Assembly: GCA_014879535.1 (NCBI GenBank)
Contig: JACSRX010000039.1
Span: forward strand, 1 to 61,688
Reading direction: 5' to 3'
Length of the DNA stretch: 61,688 nt
Source of the DNA: Chthoniobacterales bacterium
GTDB lineage: Bacteria > Verrucomicrobiota > Verrucomicrobiia > Chthoniobacterales > JACTMZ01
Shown: one piece after another, positions 8,326 to 17,893 of the stretch
Layout: every line of letters starts with the position of its first letter
How positions within the stretch are numbered: position 1 is the first letter of the stretch
Program-made: the position numbers and the translations under genes
The notes under the pieces: model-generated
The model's database searches: none
The model's input: the letters and a program-made list of their open reading frames with translations, nothing else
Told to the model about the DNA's origin: nothing

Positions 8326-9050
8326 AACGGATTGGTGCATCGCTGCCGTTTGCCGCCCGGGGGGCGCGTGCATTCACGCTCATCGAGGTCCTGGTCTCCT
8401 GCGCTGTGATCGGCATAGTCATGTTCATCCTGCTGACAACGCTGAGCTCATCGCTCACCCTTTGGCGCACAGCCGAGGGCAATATCGCGGCAGACCGCGA
8501 GGGGCGTTCGGCCAACTTTCTCCTCGCCCAAGACTTGGCAAACGCCGTGGTGCTCTCGAACAGCAGCTTCTGGCCCCAGGCCACGAGCAACTCGCTGCGC
8601 TTTCTCACGCTGCGCCCCGCAGATTACCAGTCCGACTCCAATGCGGTCGGTGATCTTTGCTTCGTGGAATACCGTGTCGTTCAGGACACGAATACCTCGA
8701 ACACCAATTTTCTCGCCCTCACGCGCAATTTCGTTTCGAGCGGGGAGACTTACGAGGCCCTCAAGGGCGGCAGCTTCCCGTCCGTCCCCGCCGCAAACGC
8801 CCAGATCCTTGCAGCCAACATCGTCCCCAACCGCCGTGTGCTCTACTTCAACACGGAAATCTCCGACACCCACTTCGCCGTGCTGGGAGCCGATGGGAAA
8901 CCGATGACCGGCAGCACCGTGCCGCCAGCCATGATCGATGTGACCATTTCCACCGCGGATGAAGAGACGGTCCGCAGTCTTGATCTTACGAACAAGCAGG
9001 TGCGCAAGGCGGGTTTTTACTCCTTCCGCCAGGCACTTCGCGCCCCCTGA
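8322..9050 (+). CDS. prepilin-type protein (Verru_Chthon cassette C-like, GspJ-like)
   Basis: The 242-residue protein has a short 17-residue leader, then AFTLIEVLVSCAVIGIVMFIL. After the helix the sequence LWRTAEGNIAADREGRSANFLLAQDLANAV resembles GspJ, in which a helical linker leads to a strand-rich domain. It overlaps the upstream gene by 4 bp, and only one base separates its stop from the next start. As with the first pseudopilin, Ala rather than Gly precedes the cleavage site. A C-terminal FRQAL segment and length fit the cassette C family in my recollection. Confidence 0.72.
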   Translation: MKRIGASLPFAARGARAFTLIEVLVSCAVIGIVMFILLTTLSSSLTLWRTAEGNIAADREGRSANFLLAQDLANAVVLSNSSFWPQATSNSLRFLTLRPADYQSDSNAVGDLCFVEYRVVQDTNTSNTNFLALTRNFVSSGETYEALKGGSFPSVPAANAQILAANIVPNRRVLYFNTEISDTHFAVLGADGKPMTGSTVPPAMIDVTISTADEETVRSLDLTNKQVRKAGFYSFRQALRAP

Positions 9051-9051
9051 C

Positions 9052-12000
9052 ATGATGAAATCACGCCTTCACTCCCAAGAATCGCAAGGTGCAGTTCTCA
9101 TCACCACCCTCATCGTCCTCACCGTGCTCGCGATCGTGGCGGTGGCCTTCATGCAGAGCACAACGATGGACCAGCTCTCGTCGCGCAGCGCCGCGGGGGG
9201 CTACCAAGCCCGGCTTGTCGCCGATGCCGCCGTGGGATTTGCCCGGGGTGAGGTGGCGCGCTTGGTCGCCAAATACCCCGATTCGGTCACCGTCTGGCAG
9301 AATATCGGGGGTGCCCAGACCAACGAGGCCACCGTGCTTTACGTCCGCGCCCTGGCTTCCGATACAAATACAAACGCCCGTCCGGGGCAGTTCGGCGGCG
9401 AGGTTTCAATCCTCGCCCGCCCGCTGGTCTCCCTGACGAGCCCCGGGCTGTTTACTCCCTCCAGTGTTACGAACGCCCTGCCGTATGCGTCCTCGAACCT
9501 GAGCTTGGTCAATCTCAACGCCACCAACGCCGGCCGTCCCGAGGCGTTCGTCGGCACGCGGTCCATGACCAATGCTGTGACGCCAGATGGTGGCGCGCCG
9601 GTCACCGCCGCGCAATGGGTTTACATCGGGAAGTATGCGGGGCCGACGAACAATACCAACCCTCCCATCGCCCGCTACGCCTACTGGATCGAGGACGAGA
9701 GCTTCAAGGTCAATGTCAACATCGCCACCAACGGCAGCCGCGGAACAACCAGCCTCGGCTTGGGCCCCGACGAGGTCCGTCTCGATGGATCTTGGCGGAG
9801 CTCGACCAATCCCGCCCTCACAAATGTCAACACCGGCTTGGTGCTGAGCGACCGCGGCGCCTTCGGTGGTTCCGGATTCCCGACAGTCGGTTCGGCTGCC
9901 ATCGCCGCCGAGCTGAGCGGGAACTCGAGCGTTTCGGATTTCCGTTTCCTCACCACAACGAATTCCGCCGGCCTCGACCTCTCCCGTGGCGGGTTCAAGC
10001 GGTTCAACGTCAACTCCATCACCAGCGGCGACAAGCGAACGGCCCTGAACCGCGTCATCTTCGCCATCACCAACTCCAATTCTGCGCCCCTTTTCGGCCA
10101 GCGCTTCTACCGCCTTGTGACCAATTCTGCCGCTGGGATCAATGCAACCAATGTCGTGTCAAACAACCAGCCGGTCATCTATCTGCAGAAGATCGCCGCG
10201 AATTTGTATGATTACATCGACAGTGATGACCAGCCGACGATCATCAACAACGACACCAACTTCACGTTGCGCACGGGCAAGCCCGCAGATGCCCTTGAGC
10301 CGCTCGGTGGTGGAACCGACGGCCCCAATCCGATCGTGGCGATGGGTATCGAGAATACTCCGCGTCTGCAGGAATACGCGATACACGGGAGACTCAGGAA
10401 GCTCGAACCCTATGGATACCACTCAAGCGCCGCCCCCCCTGATCCCGTTGCGAGCTACAGCATCTCCATAGATCATTATTTTGAATTTTGGAATCCCGGC
10501 ACCCGGGACATCACCCTCACGGGTGCGTTTCTGAAGGTCTATGATCAGCCAAGCTACGGAACGAACATCACGGGGGAACTTGCCAATGACGACCGCCCGT
10601 TCGAGCTCCCTTTGGACAACATCACGTTTCCGGCAGGGCGCGTCACGGTCCTGACCACGGCTCCGACAAACGAGATCAACACGGTCTTGGTCGGATCCGG
10701 CAGTGCCAATGTCATCTCCATCCCGGGGCCCGACGATTCGCACCGGCTTTTCGACGGTGAAACCCGGGATGTTAGCACCACCACTTACGGCAGCTACAAC
10801 AGGCTTTTCAATGTCTCCATGAATGCGCGTTCCACGTCGGTGACTGATTACCAGAGCGCCGTCCTGTTGGGCAATGAGAACGGGATACTCGAAAGTTTCA
10901 TCGGCTTGCCCATCGTCATCAGCGGGAGCGGTGTTTCCGCAATGCACTTTGTCGTGAGCAGCAACGTGCCGCCGTCGATCATTGGAAACATGACAACGGG
11001 CAACAATTATTTTGTGCGTGGCGGATCGCTGGCGGACAACCGCAGTGCGACAAGCACGAGGCCACTCAGCGCCGAAGGCGATCCGAGGGCGCTCAACGAG
11101 CAGATGGAGATCGTCAATTTCAGGACCGGCTCCGCCGGGTCGGCAGACGACCAGACGCGATTCTTCAGCACGGGGCTGGGAAACACAAACGTCCCGGCGA
11201 ACAGCACGATCGGCCTGCCGAACACGAACACGAACGCCGTGAAGCCGCAGCTTTGGCTCGACTATTCCAGCATGGCCAGTGGCGCGTCCAATTCGCCTCT
11301 CTATGTGAGCAATGCGGCCATGAGTTCGATCGGGGAGATCGGGCACATCACCGATCCGGCCCGGGTCAAGGGCACGGTTGCTGCCGTGAATGAGATCGAA
11401 AATTCCCGGGGGGGGGGGCGGACGCTGCGCGTGGGGCAACCCGAGGTTTCGGCCTGGTATGACGGCAACCAGACCAACGCCAGCCGCACATGGACCTCAT
11501 GGCGCCTTGCGGACATCTTCACGGTCCGCTCGGGCTATTCCACCAATCCCTCCGTCAACGGCGTGGCCAACGCCATCAACGTCCGCATTCCGGGGCTCAT
11601 CAATCCCAACGGCGTCCTGCGCGACAATGGTGCGGCGATGCGCGCCGCGCTTTTTGGATTCACCTTCCAGCCGGCACCTGACGGCGCGGTCGGCACGGCC
11701 AGCCGCGGGGTCCAGATCACCAATGTGATCAGCAACATGATCTCACGCTTCATCAACACCAACAATGCATCAGGCATGGGCACCAACATCCTCAATCCTT
11801 TCTGGGAGCGGGGTGAGATCTCCGAGTTGGGGGTTTTCAACTGGGGGCCCAATACCAATGCGTCCGTGGGCGGAAACATGTCCAACACGTTCGACCGCGG
11901 CCGCGAGGAGATCGTGCGCCGTTCGATCGAGATGGTCACCACCCGAGGCAGTGTCTTCACCGTGTATGCCATCGGCCAGGCTTTGCAGGTTTCCACCAAT

Positions 12001-12195
12001 GCCGCAGGCGTCCCGATCGCAACCAATGTGCGCGGCACTGCGCGCGTCAAGAGCACCTTCGAGATCACGCCCCAGTTCGCCAATGCGGCCAATGCCACCA
12101 ATGATGCTTTCACCACGAATGCCATCCAAGCTGGAGCCCGGTTCCAGCGTCCGACCAATTATGCGACCCGCGTCCTCGCGTCCTTTTATGACTAA
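9052..12195 (+). CDS. very large GspK-like secreted protein (Verru_Chthon cassette A-like)
   Basis: The 1047-residue product starts MMKSRLHSQESQGAVLITTL and has a single N-terminal helix of the GspK/PilX kind (AVLITTLIVLTVLAIVAVAF) after a Gly. It lacks the Glu5 of other prepilins, which is the GspK hallmark. Around residue 208 it has YWIEDESFKVNVNIATNG, like the D-E-x-x-K-[IV]-N-[IV]-N segment of GspK. The rest is Asn/Thr-rich and beta-like with no enzyme motif. It is about three times longer than ordinary GspK (about 330 residues), which fits the cassette A family. The gene starts one base after the GspJ-like stop; Met9055 is an equivalent start. Confidence 0.75.
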   Translation: MMKSRLHSQESQGAVLITTLIVLTVLAIVAVAFMQSTTMDQLSSRSAAGGYQARLVADAAVGFARGEVARLVAKYPDSVTVWQNIGGAQTNEATVLYVRALASDTNTNARPGQFGGEVSILARPLVSLTSPGLFTPSSVTNALPYASSNLSLVNLNATNAGRPEAFVGTRSMTNAVTPDGGAPVTAAQWVYIGKYAGPTNNTNPPIARYAYWIEDESFKVNVNIATNGSRGTTSLGLGPDEVRLDGSWRSSTNPALTNVNTGLVLSDRGAFGGSGFPTVGSAAIAAELSGNSSVSDFRFLTTTNSAGLDLSRGGFKRFNVNSITSGDKRTALNRVIFAITNSNSAPLFGQRFYRLVTNSAAGINATNVVSNNQPVIYLQKIAANLYDYIDSDDQPTIINNDTNFTLRTGKPADALEPLGGGTDGPNPIVAMGIENTPRLQEYAIHGRLRKLEPYGYHSSAAPPDPVASYSISIDHYFEFWNPGTRDITLTGAFLKVYDQPSYGTNITGELANDDRPFELPLDNITFPAGRVTVLTTAPTNEINTVLVGSGSANVISIPGPDDSHRLFDGETRDVSTTTYGSYNRLFNVSMNARSTSVTDYQSAVLLGNENGILESFIGLPIVISGSGVSAMHFVVSSNVPPSIIGNMTTGNNYFVRGGSLADNRSATSTRPLSAEGDPRALNEQMEIVNFRTGSAGSADDQTRFFSTGLGNTNVPANSTIGLPNTNTNAVKPQLWLDYSSMASGASNSPLYVSNAAMSSIGEIGHITDPARVKGTVAAVNEIENSRGGGRTLRVGQPEVSAWYDGNQTNASRTWTSWRLADIFTVRSGYSTNPSVNGVANAINVRIPGLINPNGVLRDNGAAMRAALFGFTFQPAPDGAVGTASRGVQITNVISNMISRFINTNNASGMGTNILNPFWERGEISELGVFNWGPNTNASVGGNMSNTFDRGREEIVRRSIEMVTTRGSVFTVYAIGQALQVSTNAAGVPIATNVRGTARVKSTFEITPQFANAANATNDAFTTNAIQAGARFQRPTNYATRVLASFYD

Positions 12196-12931
12196 GCAGC
12201 CCATCCCTTGGCCCCGTTTCTCCCTCGCGTTCATTTTCCTCGCCATGGCCGCGGGGTTCGTGGGCGCCCAGACGGCGGAGGAGGCGCCCCCGGAAGAGGC
12301 GCCCTCGGCGATGCTGCGCGCATGGATCCTTCCCGGCGGCGAGTCCGATGTCGCGACCGTCTCGGTCAAGGCGGGGGCTGATGAGGGGGCCGTTGTGTTT
12401 GCCTCGTCCAAGGAGGGCAGCCGCGAGATCAGCCCTGTCTACCGCAATGTGAGTCCGGGCAATGTGGCCATCGAGGCCAAGGCGGGGGAGGAGATCCTGG
12501 CCCAGGCCATGGTCGCCCTGACCGCCCAGCGGCAATACACCGTCGTGGCCTGGAAAGCCGGAGCCAAGTGGCAGATGAAAGTGTTTGCCGACGGTCCCGC
12601 CGCCTCGAAGTCCGCCGAGCGCCCGCTGAGGATCCTCAACTTCGCCCACGGTCGCGGAACCCTCGTCTCCATTAACCGGGGCAAGGAAGACCAGGTGCCC
12701 GCGGATGCGATCTCCGAACTCAAGCTTCCCCCGAAGATTTCCGGCGTCGTGGTCAAGGTCCTGGCACCGGATGGTGGTGCCCCCGCGCAATCCTCCACGG
12801 AGATTGATTTCACAGTGGCTCCCAGCGCCTACGTGGTCGTCGGCCCGGACTCCCGAGGGCGCATGCGGCCGCGGGTGGTCACAGGTGGCGTGATGCCGGT
12901 CGAGCCGGATCCGGCGACTGTCGCCCAGTAA
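12188..12931 (+). CDS. secreted protein of unknown function closing the pseudopilin operon
   Basis: The 247-residue protein begins MTKQPIPWPRFSLAFIFLAM and has a clear signal peptide ending near FVGAQ. It overlaps the cassette A-like gene by 8 bp, so it belongs to the operon. The mature part has two similar beta-rich halves: ISPVYRNVSPGNVAIEAKAG with LTAQRQYTVVAW, then LRILNFAHGRGTLVSI. This is reminiscent of DUF4397-type envelope domains, a weak resemblance. There is no membrane anchor, lipobox or catalytic motif. A role as periplasmic accessory of the pseudopilin system is inferred only from position. Confidence 0.7.
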   Translation: MTKQPIPWPRFSLAFIFLAMAAGFVGAQTAEEAPPEEAPSAMLRAWILPGGESDVATVSVKAGADEGAVVFASSKEGSREISPVYRNVSPGNVAIEAKAGEEILAQAMVALTAQRQYTVVAWKAGAKWQMKVFADGPAASKSAERPLRILNFAHGRGTLVSINRGKEDQVPADAISELKLPPKISGVVVKVLAPDGGAPAQSSTEIDFTVAPSAYVVVGPDSRGRMRPRVVTGGVMPVEPDPATVAQ

Positions 12932-13129
12932 GCAGGGCTCCGATGGGTGCCGGATTTCGTGGCACGCTTTCTGCTCCGATCGGCATGCATGATGCCTGAA
13001 AGATGCCTTGCACAGTCATGTATCGCCGCCGCGTGAAACTTTTGACACACACGAAAAAAGGGGTTGCCCATCTGCCGCAACCGGACCAACTTACCCCGTA
13101 ATCACCCCCCAAAAAATCGAACACACGCC

Positions 13130-16100
13130 ATGAAAAACCACCATCGTTACCTCCTGCCCGGTTGTCGCCTGGGCACGTTCGCCCTCGCAGTGCTCGCCAT
13201 GGTCGCCACGGCCGGCGCGCAGCAGACCTTTTTCAACATGGCCACGAGCAACTACTCGCAGGACTTCTCGAGCATCTCCTCCTGGTCCAACAACTACGCG
13301 GCCGGGACCGGGGCGGAGAACTGGCGGGTGGCGGCATCCGCCACGGGGTCCGACGTCACGAACACGACGGTGTTTGCATCGGGCACTTCCGGCGGAGTGC
13401 AAAAGGGCACCAACGCCATGGTCTTTCTGGCGACGGGCGTCAACACGGGTGGCACGGACCTCCTCCTGAACTTCTCGGGACGCACGGCAGGGAACATCAG
13501 CTTCAACTGGAGCAAGATCGTCAACACCGCCAACACCAACGCGAGGTCCTCGGATCTCAAACTGCAATACAGCACGAACAACGGCTCGAATTTCACCGAC
13601 ATCACCGGCTACACCATCCCCCGCATCAACAACAACACCAACACCGAGAGCGGCAACCTCGATGTGGTGTTGCCCACGGAGATTTCCGGGCAGGCCCAGG
13701 CTGTCATCCGCTTCTTTTACTGGAACAACGGCATGACCAACGGTGCGGGAAACCGGCCGAAATGGAACATTGACGACGTGTTGGTCACCAGCTCCGCTGC
13801 GGTGGGTGCACCGTCCATCACCTCATTCTCCCCGGAGAGCGGCCTCATCGGCACCTCGGTGACGATCACCGGAACCAACTTCACCGGAGCCACGGCCGTG
13901 GCCTTCAATGGCTCCTCCGCTTCCTTCACCGAGGACAGCGACACCCAGATCACGGCCACCGTTCCTTCGGGGGCGACCACGGGGCCGATTTCGGTGACTG
14001 CGCCCTCAGGAACGGGCTTCAGCACCACGGACTTCGTGGTGTCCTCGGTCTCCGTGTCGCTGCCATCCCAGATTCTCGAGGGGCAGTCCGATTTCGGAAC
14101 CGTCAACCTGAGCGAGGCTCCCGAGTCGGATGTCGAAGTCACCATCGAGAGCTCCCACCCTGCCGATCTCGAGGTGGAGTCCCCGGTGACAATTTTCGCG
14201 GAAACCACGGAGTCCTATTTTTCCATCGAGGCACCGCTCGACAGCACCATCGACAGCAATGTGGTCGTGACGGTCACCCCGATCGCCACAGGCTATGCCT
14301 CCATTCCCGACACCATCACGGTGGTGAACATCGATGCCCTGTCGATCCCGCTCACGACGCTCGTGACCAACAGCTACACGCAGAACTTCGACTCGATGGG
14401 GACAACGACAATTTCGAACATTGTCTCCGGCACCAACGGCGTGCAGACCAGCTTCGGCGACGTGGTTTCCACCAATCTCACGGGGTGGTTCGCCACCAAG
14501 ATCACGGGGAGCGCCGGCACGACGGGCCTCGTGGCGGGTGACGGATCGAGCACAAGCGGCGCCCTTTACAACTTCGGCACGACGGCGGACACCAACCGGT
14601 CCCTCGGAGCGCAATCTTCAGGATCCATCACCCCTGCGTTTGGTGCGCTCATCTACAACGATACCGGTGAGACCCTGAACTCGGTCTGGATCAACTTCAC
14701 CGGCAAGTTCTGGCGCAGCTCGACCTCGGCCACGAACGTCCTTGTCTTCGGTTACGGCAAGGTGGACGGAACCAATGTCAACACAGGGAACTTCCTCACG
14801 TCCTCCAACGGTGTCTCGCCGCTTGCGGCGGCGAATGTGGTCGGGCCCGCCCCGGTCGCGACGAACGGGCCGCTGGACGGCAACAACATCACCAACCAGA
14901 TCCTGATCTCGAACGTGGCCATCCCGGTGCAGCTCGCCCCGGGTGAGACCATGTTCGTTCGCTGGCAGGACTTCGACAATGCCGGCAGCGATGCCGGCTT
15001 GGCCATTGATGATCTCAACCTCACGGCTTCCACGAACGCCCCGGCGCCCGTCTTGGCTTCCGTGACGGTGAATCCGTTCTCCATCACCGAGGCCCAAGCC
15101 GAAGTCACTTCCTCGGTGGTCTCCGACAGCGGGTCGGCACTCACAAGCCGCGGGTTTGTCTATTCCGAGACCCTCTTCAACACGAATCCGACGATCGGCG
15201 GATCGAACGTGGTTGTGATCACCAACGAGCCGGCCGAGGTCGGCAGCTTCACCAACACGCTCACGAGCCTGCTGGCCAGCACAAGCTACACGGTCAAGTC
15301 CTTCGCGGTGAACGCGGCGGGCACCAACTACAGCGCCGCGGTCGCCTTCAACACGCTGGCGCCCAGCCCTCAATTCAACGGGTCCTACTTCCAGGCCTTC
15401 AACGGTCTCACGAACACGGACTTCCCGGCCGGATGGCGCTGTCTCTCGACCAGCAATCTCAACAGCTATGCCGGCGACTGGAATGCCACGAACTCGACGG
15501 TGGGCGGCTTCTACGGCCGCACGAACATCCCGGGGATCCTGGGCTACCTCCACACGGGCTCGAGCGGCATCCTCTCGAACCGCCTGACGCTCGTGAACAA
15601 CACCGGCGGAACGCTCACCAACCTGTGGGTGTCCTATGCGGGTGAGGTCAACACGCTCAACCCGACCAACAACCTGCGCTTCCCCGAGTGGACGGTGGTT
15701 GTCCAGGGGCAGACGAACAGCGGGCTCGCCTACTCGACGGCCGGCGGCACGAATGCCTTCCTGTCCGCCGAGATCACCGGTCTCGACATCAGCAACGGCC
15801 AGACCATCACCATCAGCTGGTCGTCCGACCGCGGTGCCGGCTCCGGTTCGTCCCGCATGATCGGCATGACCTCGGTGCGCGTCGCCACGAATGCGCCCGG
15901 TGCTCCGACCATCGGTGTCTCGGGCAGCCTGACGAACTTCACCACGACGGTCGGCAACGCGTCCGCCTCGCAGAGCTTCAACGCGAGCGGCACGGATCTG
16001 GTGTCCGACATCACGGTCACCGCCCCGGCCGACTACGAGGTGAGCCTGAACGACGCGGACTTCAGCCCGTCGGTGAACCTCTCGCCGAGCGGTGGCACGG

Positions 16101-16591
16101 TGTCCTCGACGCCGGTCTATGTCCGCATCGCGGCCAGCGCGCCTGTCGGCAACCCGGCCGGCCAGGTCAACCTTGCCAGCACCGGCGCCACGGATGCGAA
16201 CGTCGCGGTGACCGGAACCGTCTCCTCGGGAGGCGGCGGCTTCACCGCATGGGTTGACGGTGGTCCGACCAACGCGACCACCGTGGGCCTCTATGCGGTC
16301 GGCGGCGCCAGCAGCCCGACGGCCAATGACGCGATCCCGTCCGTGACCACCGTGACGAGCAGCAACCTCTCGATCACGGCGATCGTGCGGACCAACGATC
16401 CGAACCTGTCGGTCTTCGGGCAGGCCACGACCAGCCTCAGCCTCGGGCCGTGGAGCACCAACGGCGTCACCATGACGAACTCGCCGAACCAAAGCGGCGT
16501 GCCGGAAGGGACCGCGCGCCAGATCTTCAGCATCGACCGGGGCACGAACACGAGGCTGAACCTGCGCCTCGAGTCCATCCTCGCCCCGTAA
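13130..16591 (+). CDS. 1153-residue secreted multi-domain protein
   Basis: The protein has a signal peptide (residues 1 to about 29, ending ATAGAQ), then a beta-sandwich segment, an IPT/TIG domain beginning APSITSFSPESGLIGTSVTI, two 'choice-of-anchor'-like segments (around QNFDSMGTTT and QAFNGLTNTDFPAGWR), and a segment with DYEVSLNDADFSPSVNLS as found in extracellular nucleases and adhesins. The last 100 residues match the C-terminal module of the protein at 4174-6267 (YAVGGASSPTA, LSITAIVR, GVPEGTARQ, LRLESILAP). No nuclease or protease active site was seen. The upstream region contains no Shine-Dalgarno. A terminator follows directly, so it is probably monocistronic and surface-exposed or secreted. 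Confidence 0.75.
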   Translation: MKNHHRYLLPGCRLGTFALAVLAMVATAGAQQTFFNMATSNYSQDFSSISSWSNNYAAGTGAENWRVAASATGSDVTNTTVFASGTSGGVQKGTNAMVFLATGVNTGGTDLLLNFSGRTAGNISFNWSKIVNTANTNARSSDLKLQYSTNNGSNFTDITGYTIPRINNNTNTESGNLDVVLPTEISGQAQAVIRFFYWNNGMTNGAGNRPKWNIDDVLVTSSAAVGAPSITSFSPESGLIGTSVTITGTNFTGATAVAFNGSSASFTEDSDTQITATVPSGATTGPISVTAPSGTGFSTTDFVVSSVSVSLPSQILEGQSDFGTVNLSEAPESDVEVTIESSHPADLEVESPVTIFAETTESYFSIEAPLDSTIDSNVVVTVTPIATGYASIPDTITVVNIDALSIPLTTLVTNSYTQNFDSMGTTTISNIVSGTNGVQTSFGDVVSTNLTGWFATKITGSAGTTGLVAGDGSSTSGALYNFGTTADTNRSLGAQSSGSITPAFGALIYNDTGETLNSVWINFTGKFWRSSTSATNVLVFGYGKVDGTNVNTGNFLTSSNGVSPLAAANVVGPAPVATNGPLDGNNITNQILISNVAIPVQLAPGETMFVRWQDFDNAGSDAGLAIDDLNLTASTNAPAPVLASVTVNPFSITEAQAEVTSSVVSDSGSALTSRGFVYSETLFNTNPTIGGSNVVVITNEPAEVGSFTNTLTSLLASTSYTVKSFAVNAAGTNYSAAVAFNTLAPSPQFNGSYFQAFNGLTNTDFPAGWRCLSTSNLNSYAGDWNATNSTVGGFYGRTNIPGILGYLHTGSSGILSNRLTLVNNTGGTLTNLWVSYAGEVNTLNPTNNLRFPEWTVVVQGQTNSGLAYSTAGGTNAFLSAEITGLDISNGQTITISWSSDRGAGSGSSRMIGMTSVRVATNAPGAPTIGVSGSLTNFTTTVGNASASQSFNASGTDLVSDITVTAPADYEVSLNDADFSPSVNLSPSGGTVSSTPVYVRIAASAPVGNPAGQVNLASTGATDANVAVTGTVSSGGGGFTAWVDGGPTNATTVGLYAVGGASSPTANDAIPSVTTVTSSNLSITAIVRTNDPNLSVFGQATTSLSLGPWSTNGVTMTNSPNQSGVPEGTARQIFSIDRGTNTRLNLRLESILAP

Positions 16592-16610
16592 GGCGCGGAC
16601 AACTCATCAC

Positions 16611-16646
16611 AACCCGCACCGGGCAACCGGTGCGGGTTTGTGTTTT
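16611..16646 (+). terminator. rho-independent terminator
   Basis: A perfect 12-bp stem AACCCGCACCGG/CCGGTGCGGGTT (16611-16622 and 16627-16638) with a GCAA loop is followed by TGTGTTTT. It lies 19 bp after the stop of the large secreted protein gene. Confidence 0.85.
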
Positions 16647-17225
16647 CCGGAAGAGACGCCTGCTCTTGCCGAGGCATGCGGCCGACGCGGGGGGGCCTGG
16701 CCCTGCGTCTCTGTCCACAGGCACGGTCCCCCGGTCCGGGCCGCGGGATCATCCTGCAATGATGCATGTGGCCAGCAGAGGACATCCGGCTCGGGCCGGG
16801 GGGCGGAGGGATGGGCCGCTTGTCATGCCGAAGCCACATGGAGGCGGATGCTCAATGCTTTTGGTTTCAGGAATGCCTGCCTCCACAGTCTGAAACACGC
16901 GGCTGTCTTCGATCTTCCACAGGGGTCTTTGAAGGATCCTCCCATGCTCTGCCGGAGGCCCTTGCGCCGCACGGCCGGGGCAACCTATGCACGGTGGCTC
17001 TCTGCAGGTTTATTTCGTTTGGCCCGCCTTTCCCGGGGGGGGCGTCTGGACCATTTGTCCTGATGCGGCCGGAGTGGAGGCTCGCCCCCGCTCGGCCCGT
17101 GCCTGCGGGGACCGGCCGCGGATCTTCTGACGTTGCCGGTTGAGCAGGCCATTCCCACCGGGATCAAGCCGTGCAAGACAGGCTATGAGTTCCTCAATGA
17201 TTCACCGCTCCATGGCGGCAGCGGC
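16647..17225. other. 579-bp stretch without a supported gene
   Basis: Several short open frames exist on both strands, but their translations are rich in Arg, Gly and Pro, have no start context and show no recognisable domain. An imperfect inverted repeat AGAGACGC (about 16651) / GCGTCTCT (about 16713) could form a long-range stem. I see no tRNA, riboswitch or insertion-sequence ends. Confidence 0.5.
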
Positions 17226-17768
17226 CTATTTCACGTTGGAGATGTTGTCCGTCGTCGTTGCAATGTTCGAGTCCGGACCGGAGGAAACCACCACAACGGT
17301 TGTAAAATTTGTTCCCGGGTCCAACCCCATATCGGCGGTGCCGGTGATCTTGTTGTCGTAGTCGTAATCGAGATACACCTTGTAAGCAGCGCCCCAGGGA
17401 TCGAAGTAGGTTGTCCCGTCGGACCCGCCCTTTCCGCCCTTGGCAGCCTTGGGCTCGAAAAAGACGACGCCGCGGGGGTTGTTCGAGTTGGTTCCCGTCA
17501 GGATGCTGACCCAGTTGTCGGGAGCGGGAGCGGTGCCGCTGCCGGTTCCGGGGAGACGCCCATATTCGAGTTGGAAGGCCTTGAAGGCGGAGGAGATCTG
17601 GTTCACATCGTTGCGGGCCTGCGCTTTCTTGGAGGACTGCAGCGCCCCCTGCATGGCGGGAAAGGCGAGGCCGGCCAGCGTGGCGATGATGGCGATGACG
17701 ACGAGGAGCTCGATGAGTGTGAACGCGTTGTCCGGCTGGCGGTCGGGCTGGTGGCGGGAGATTTTCAT
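17226..17768 (-). CDS. GspG-like pseudopilin, isolated
   Basis: The 180-residue protein has a short leader and motif AFTLIELLVVIAIIATLAGLAF, so it is a type IV prepilin-like protein. The globular domain has the GspG features FQLEYGRLP and YFDPWGAAYKVYLDYDYDNKI; acidic residues at the C-terminus could be the calcium site of major pseudopilins. It is distinct from the pseudopilin at 6432-6965, stands alone on the minus strand and faces away from the MFS gene. An upstream in-frame Met at 17849 is rejected because it would give a long charged leader. In this phylum such singletons are numerous and may serve a shared secretion apparatus. Confidence 0.8.
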   Translation of the reverse strand: MKISRHQPDRQPDNAFTLIELLVVIAIIATLAGLAFPAMQGALQSSKKAQARNDVNQISSAFKAFQLEYGRLPGTGSGTAPAPDNWVSILTGTNSNNPRGVVFFEPKAAKGGKGGSDGTTYFDPWGAAYKVYLDYDYDNKITGTADMGLDPGTNFTTVVVVSSGPDSNIATTTDNISNVK

Positions 17769-17893
17769 GGAGTGGAAGGGGTGGAATCGGTGTTTCGACC
17801 GCTGTGCGCCGGTCATCGGGAATATCTTCCCGGGACGGTCAAAATGCAACCCGCTTGTCGCCGGTGCGCTGCCGGCTTGCCCGGTGCGTTAGA

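Noticed and set aside
13042-13070. TTGACA box upstream of the large secreted protein
   Set aside because: No -10-like hexamer lies 15-19 bp downstream, so it was not called a promoter.
14618-16492. 624-residue open frame on the minus strand
   Set aside because: It lies opposite the large secreted protein at 13130-16591, which has a signal peptide and domains; the minus frame is Arg/Gly/Val-rich without any motif.
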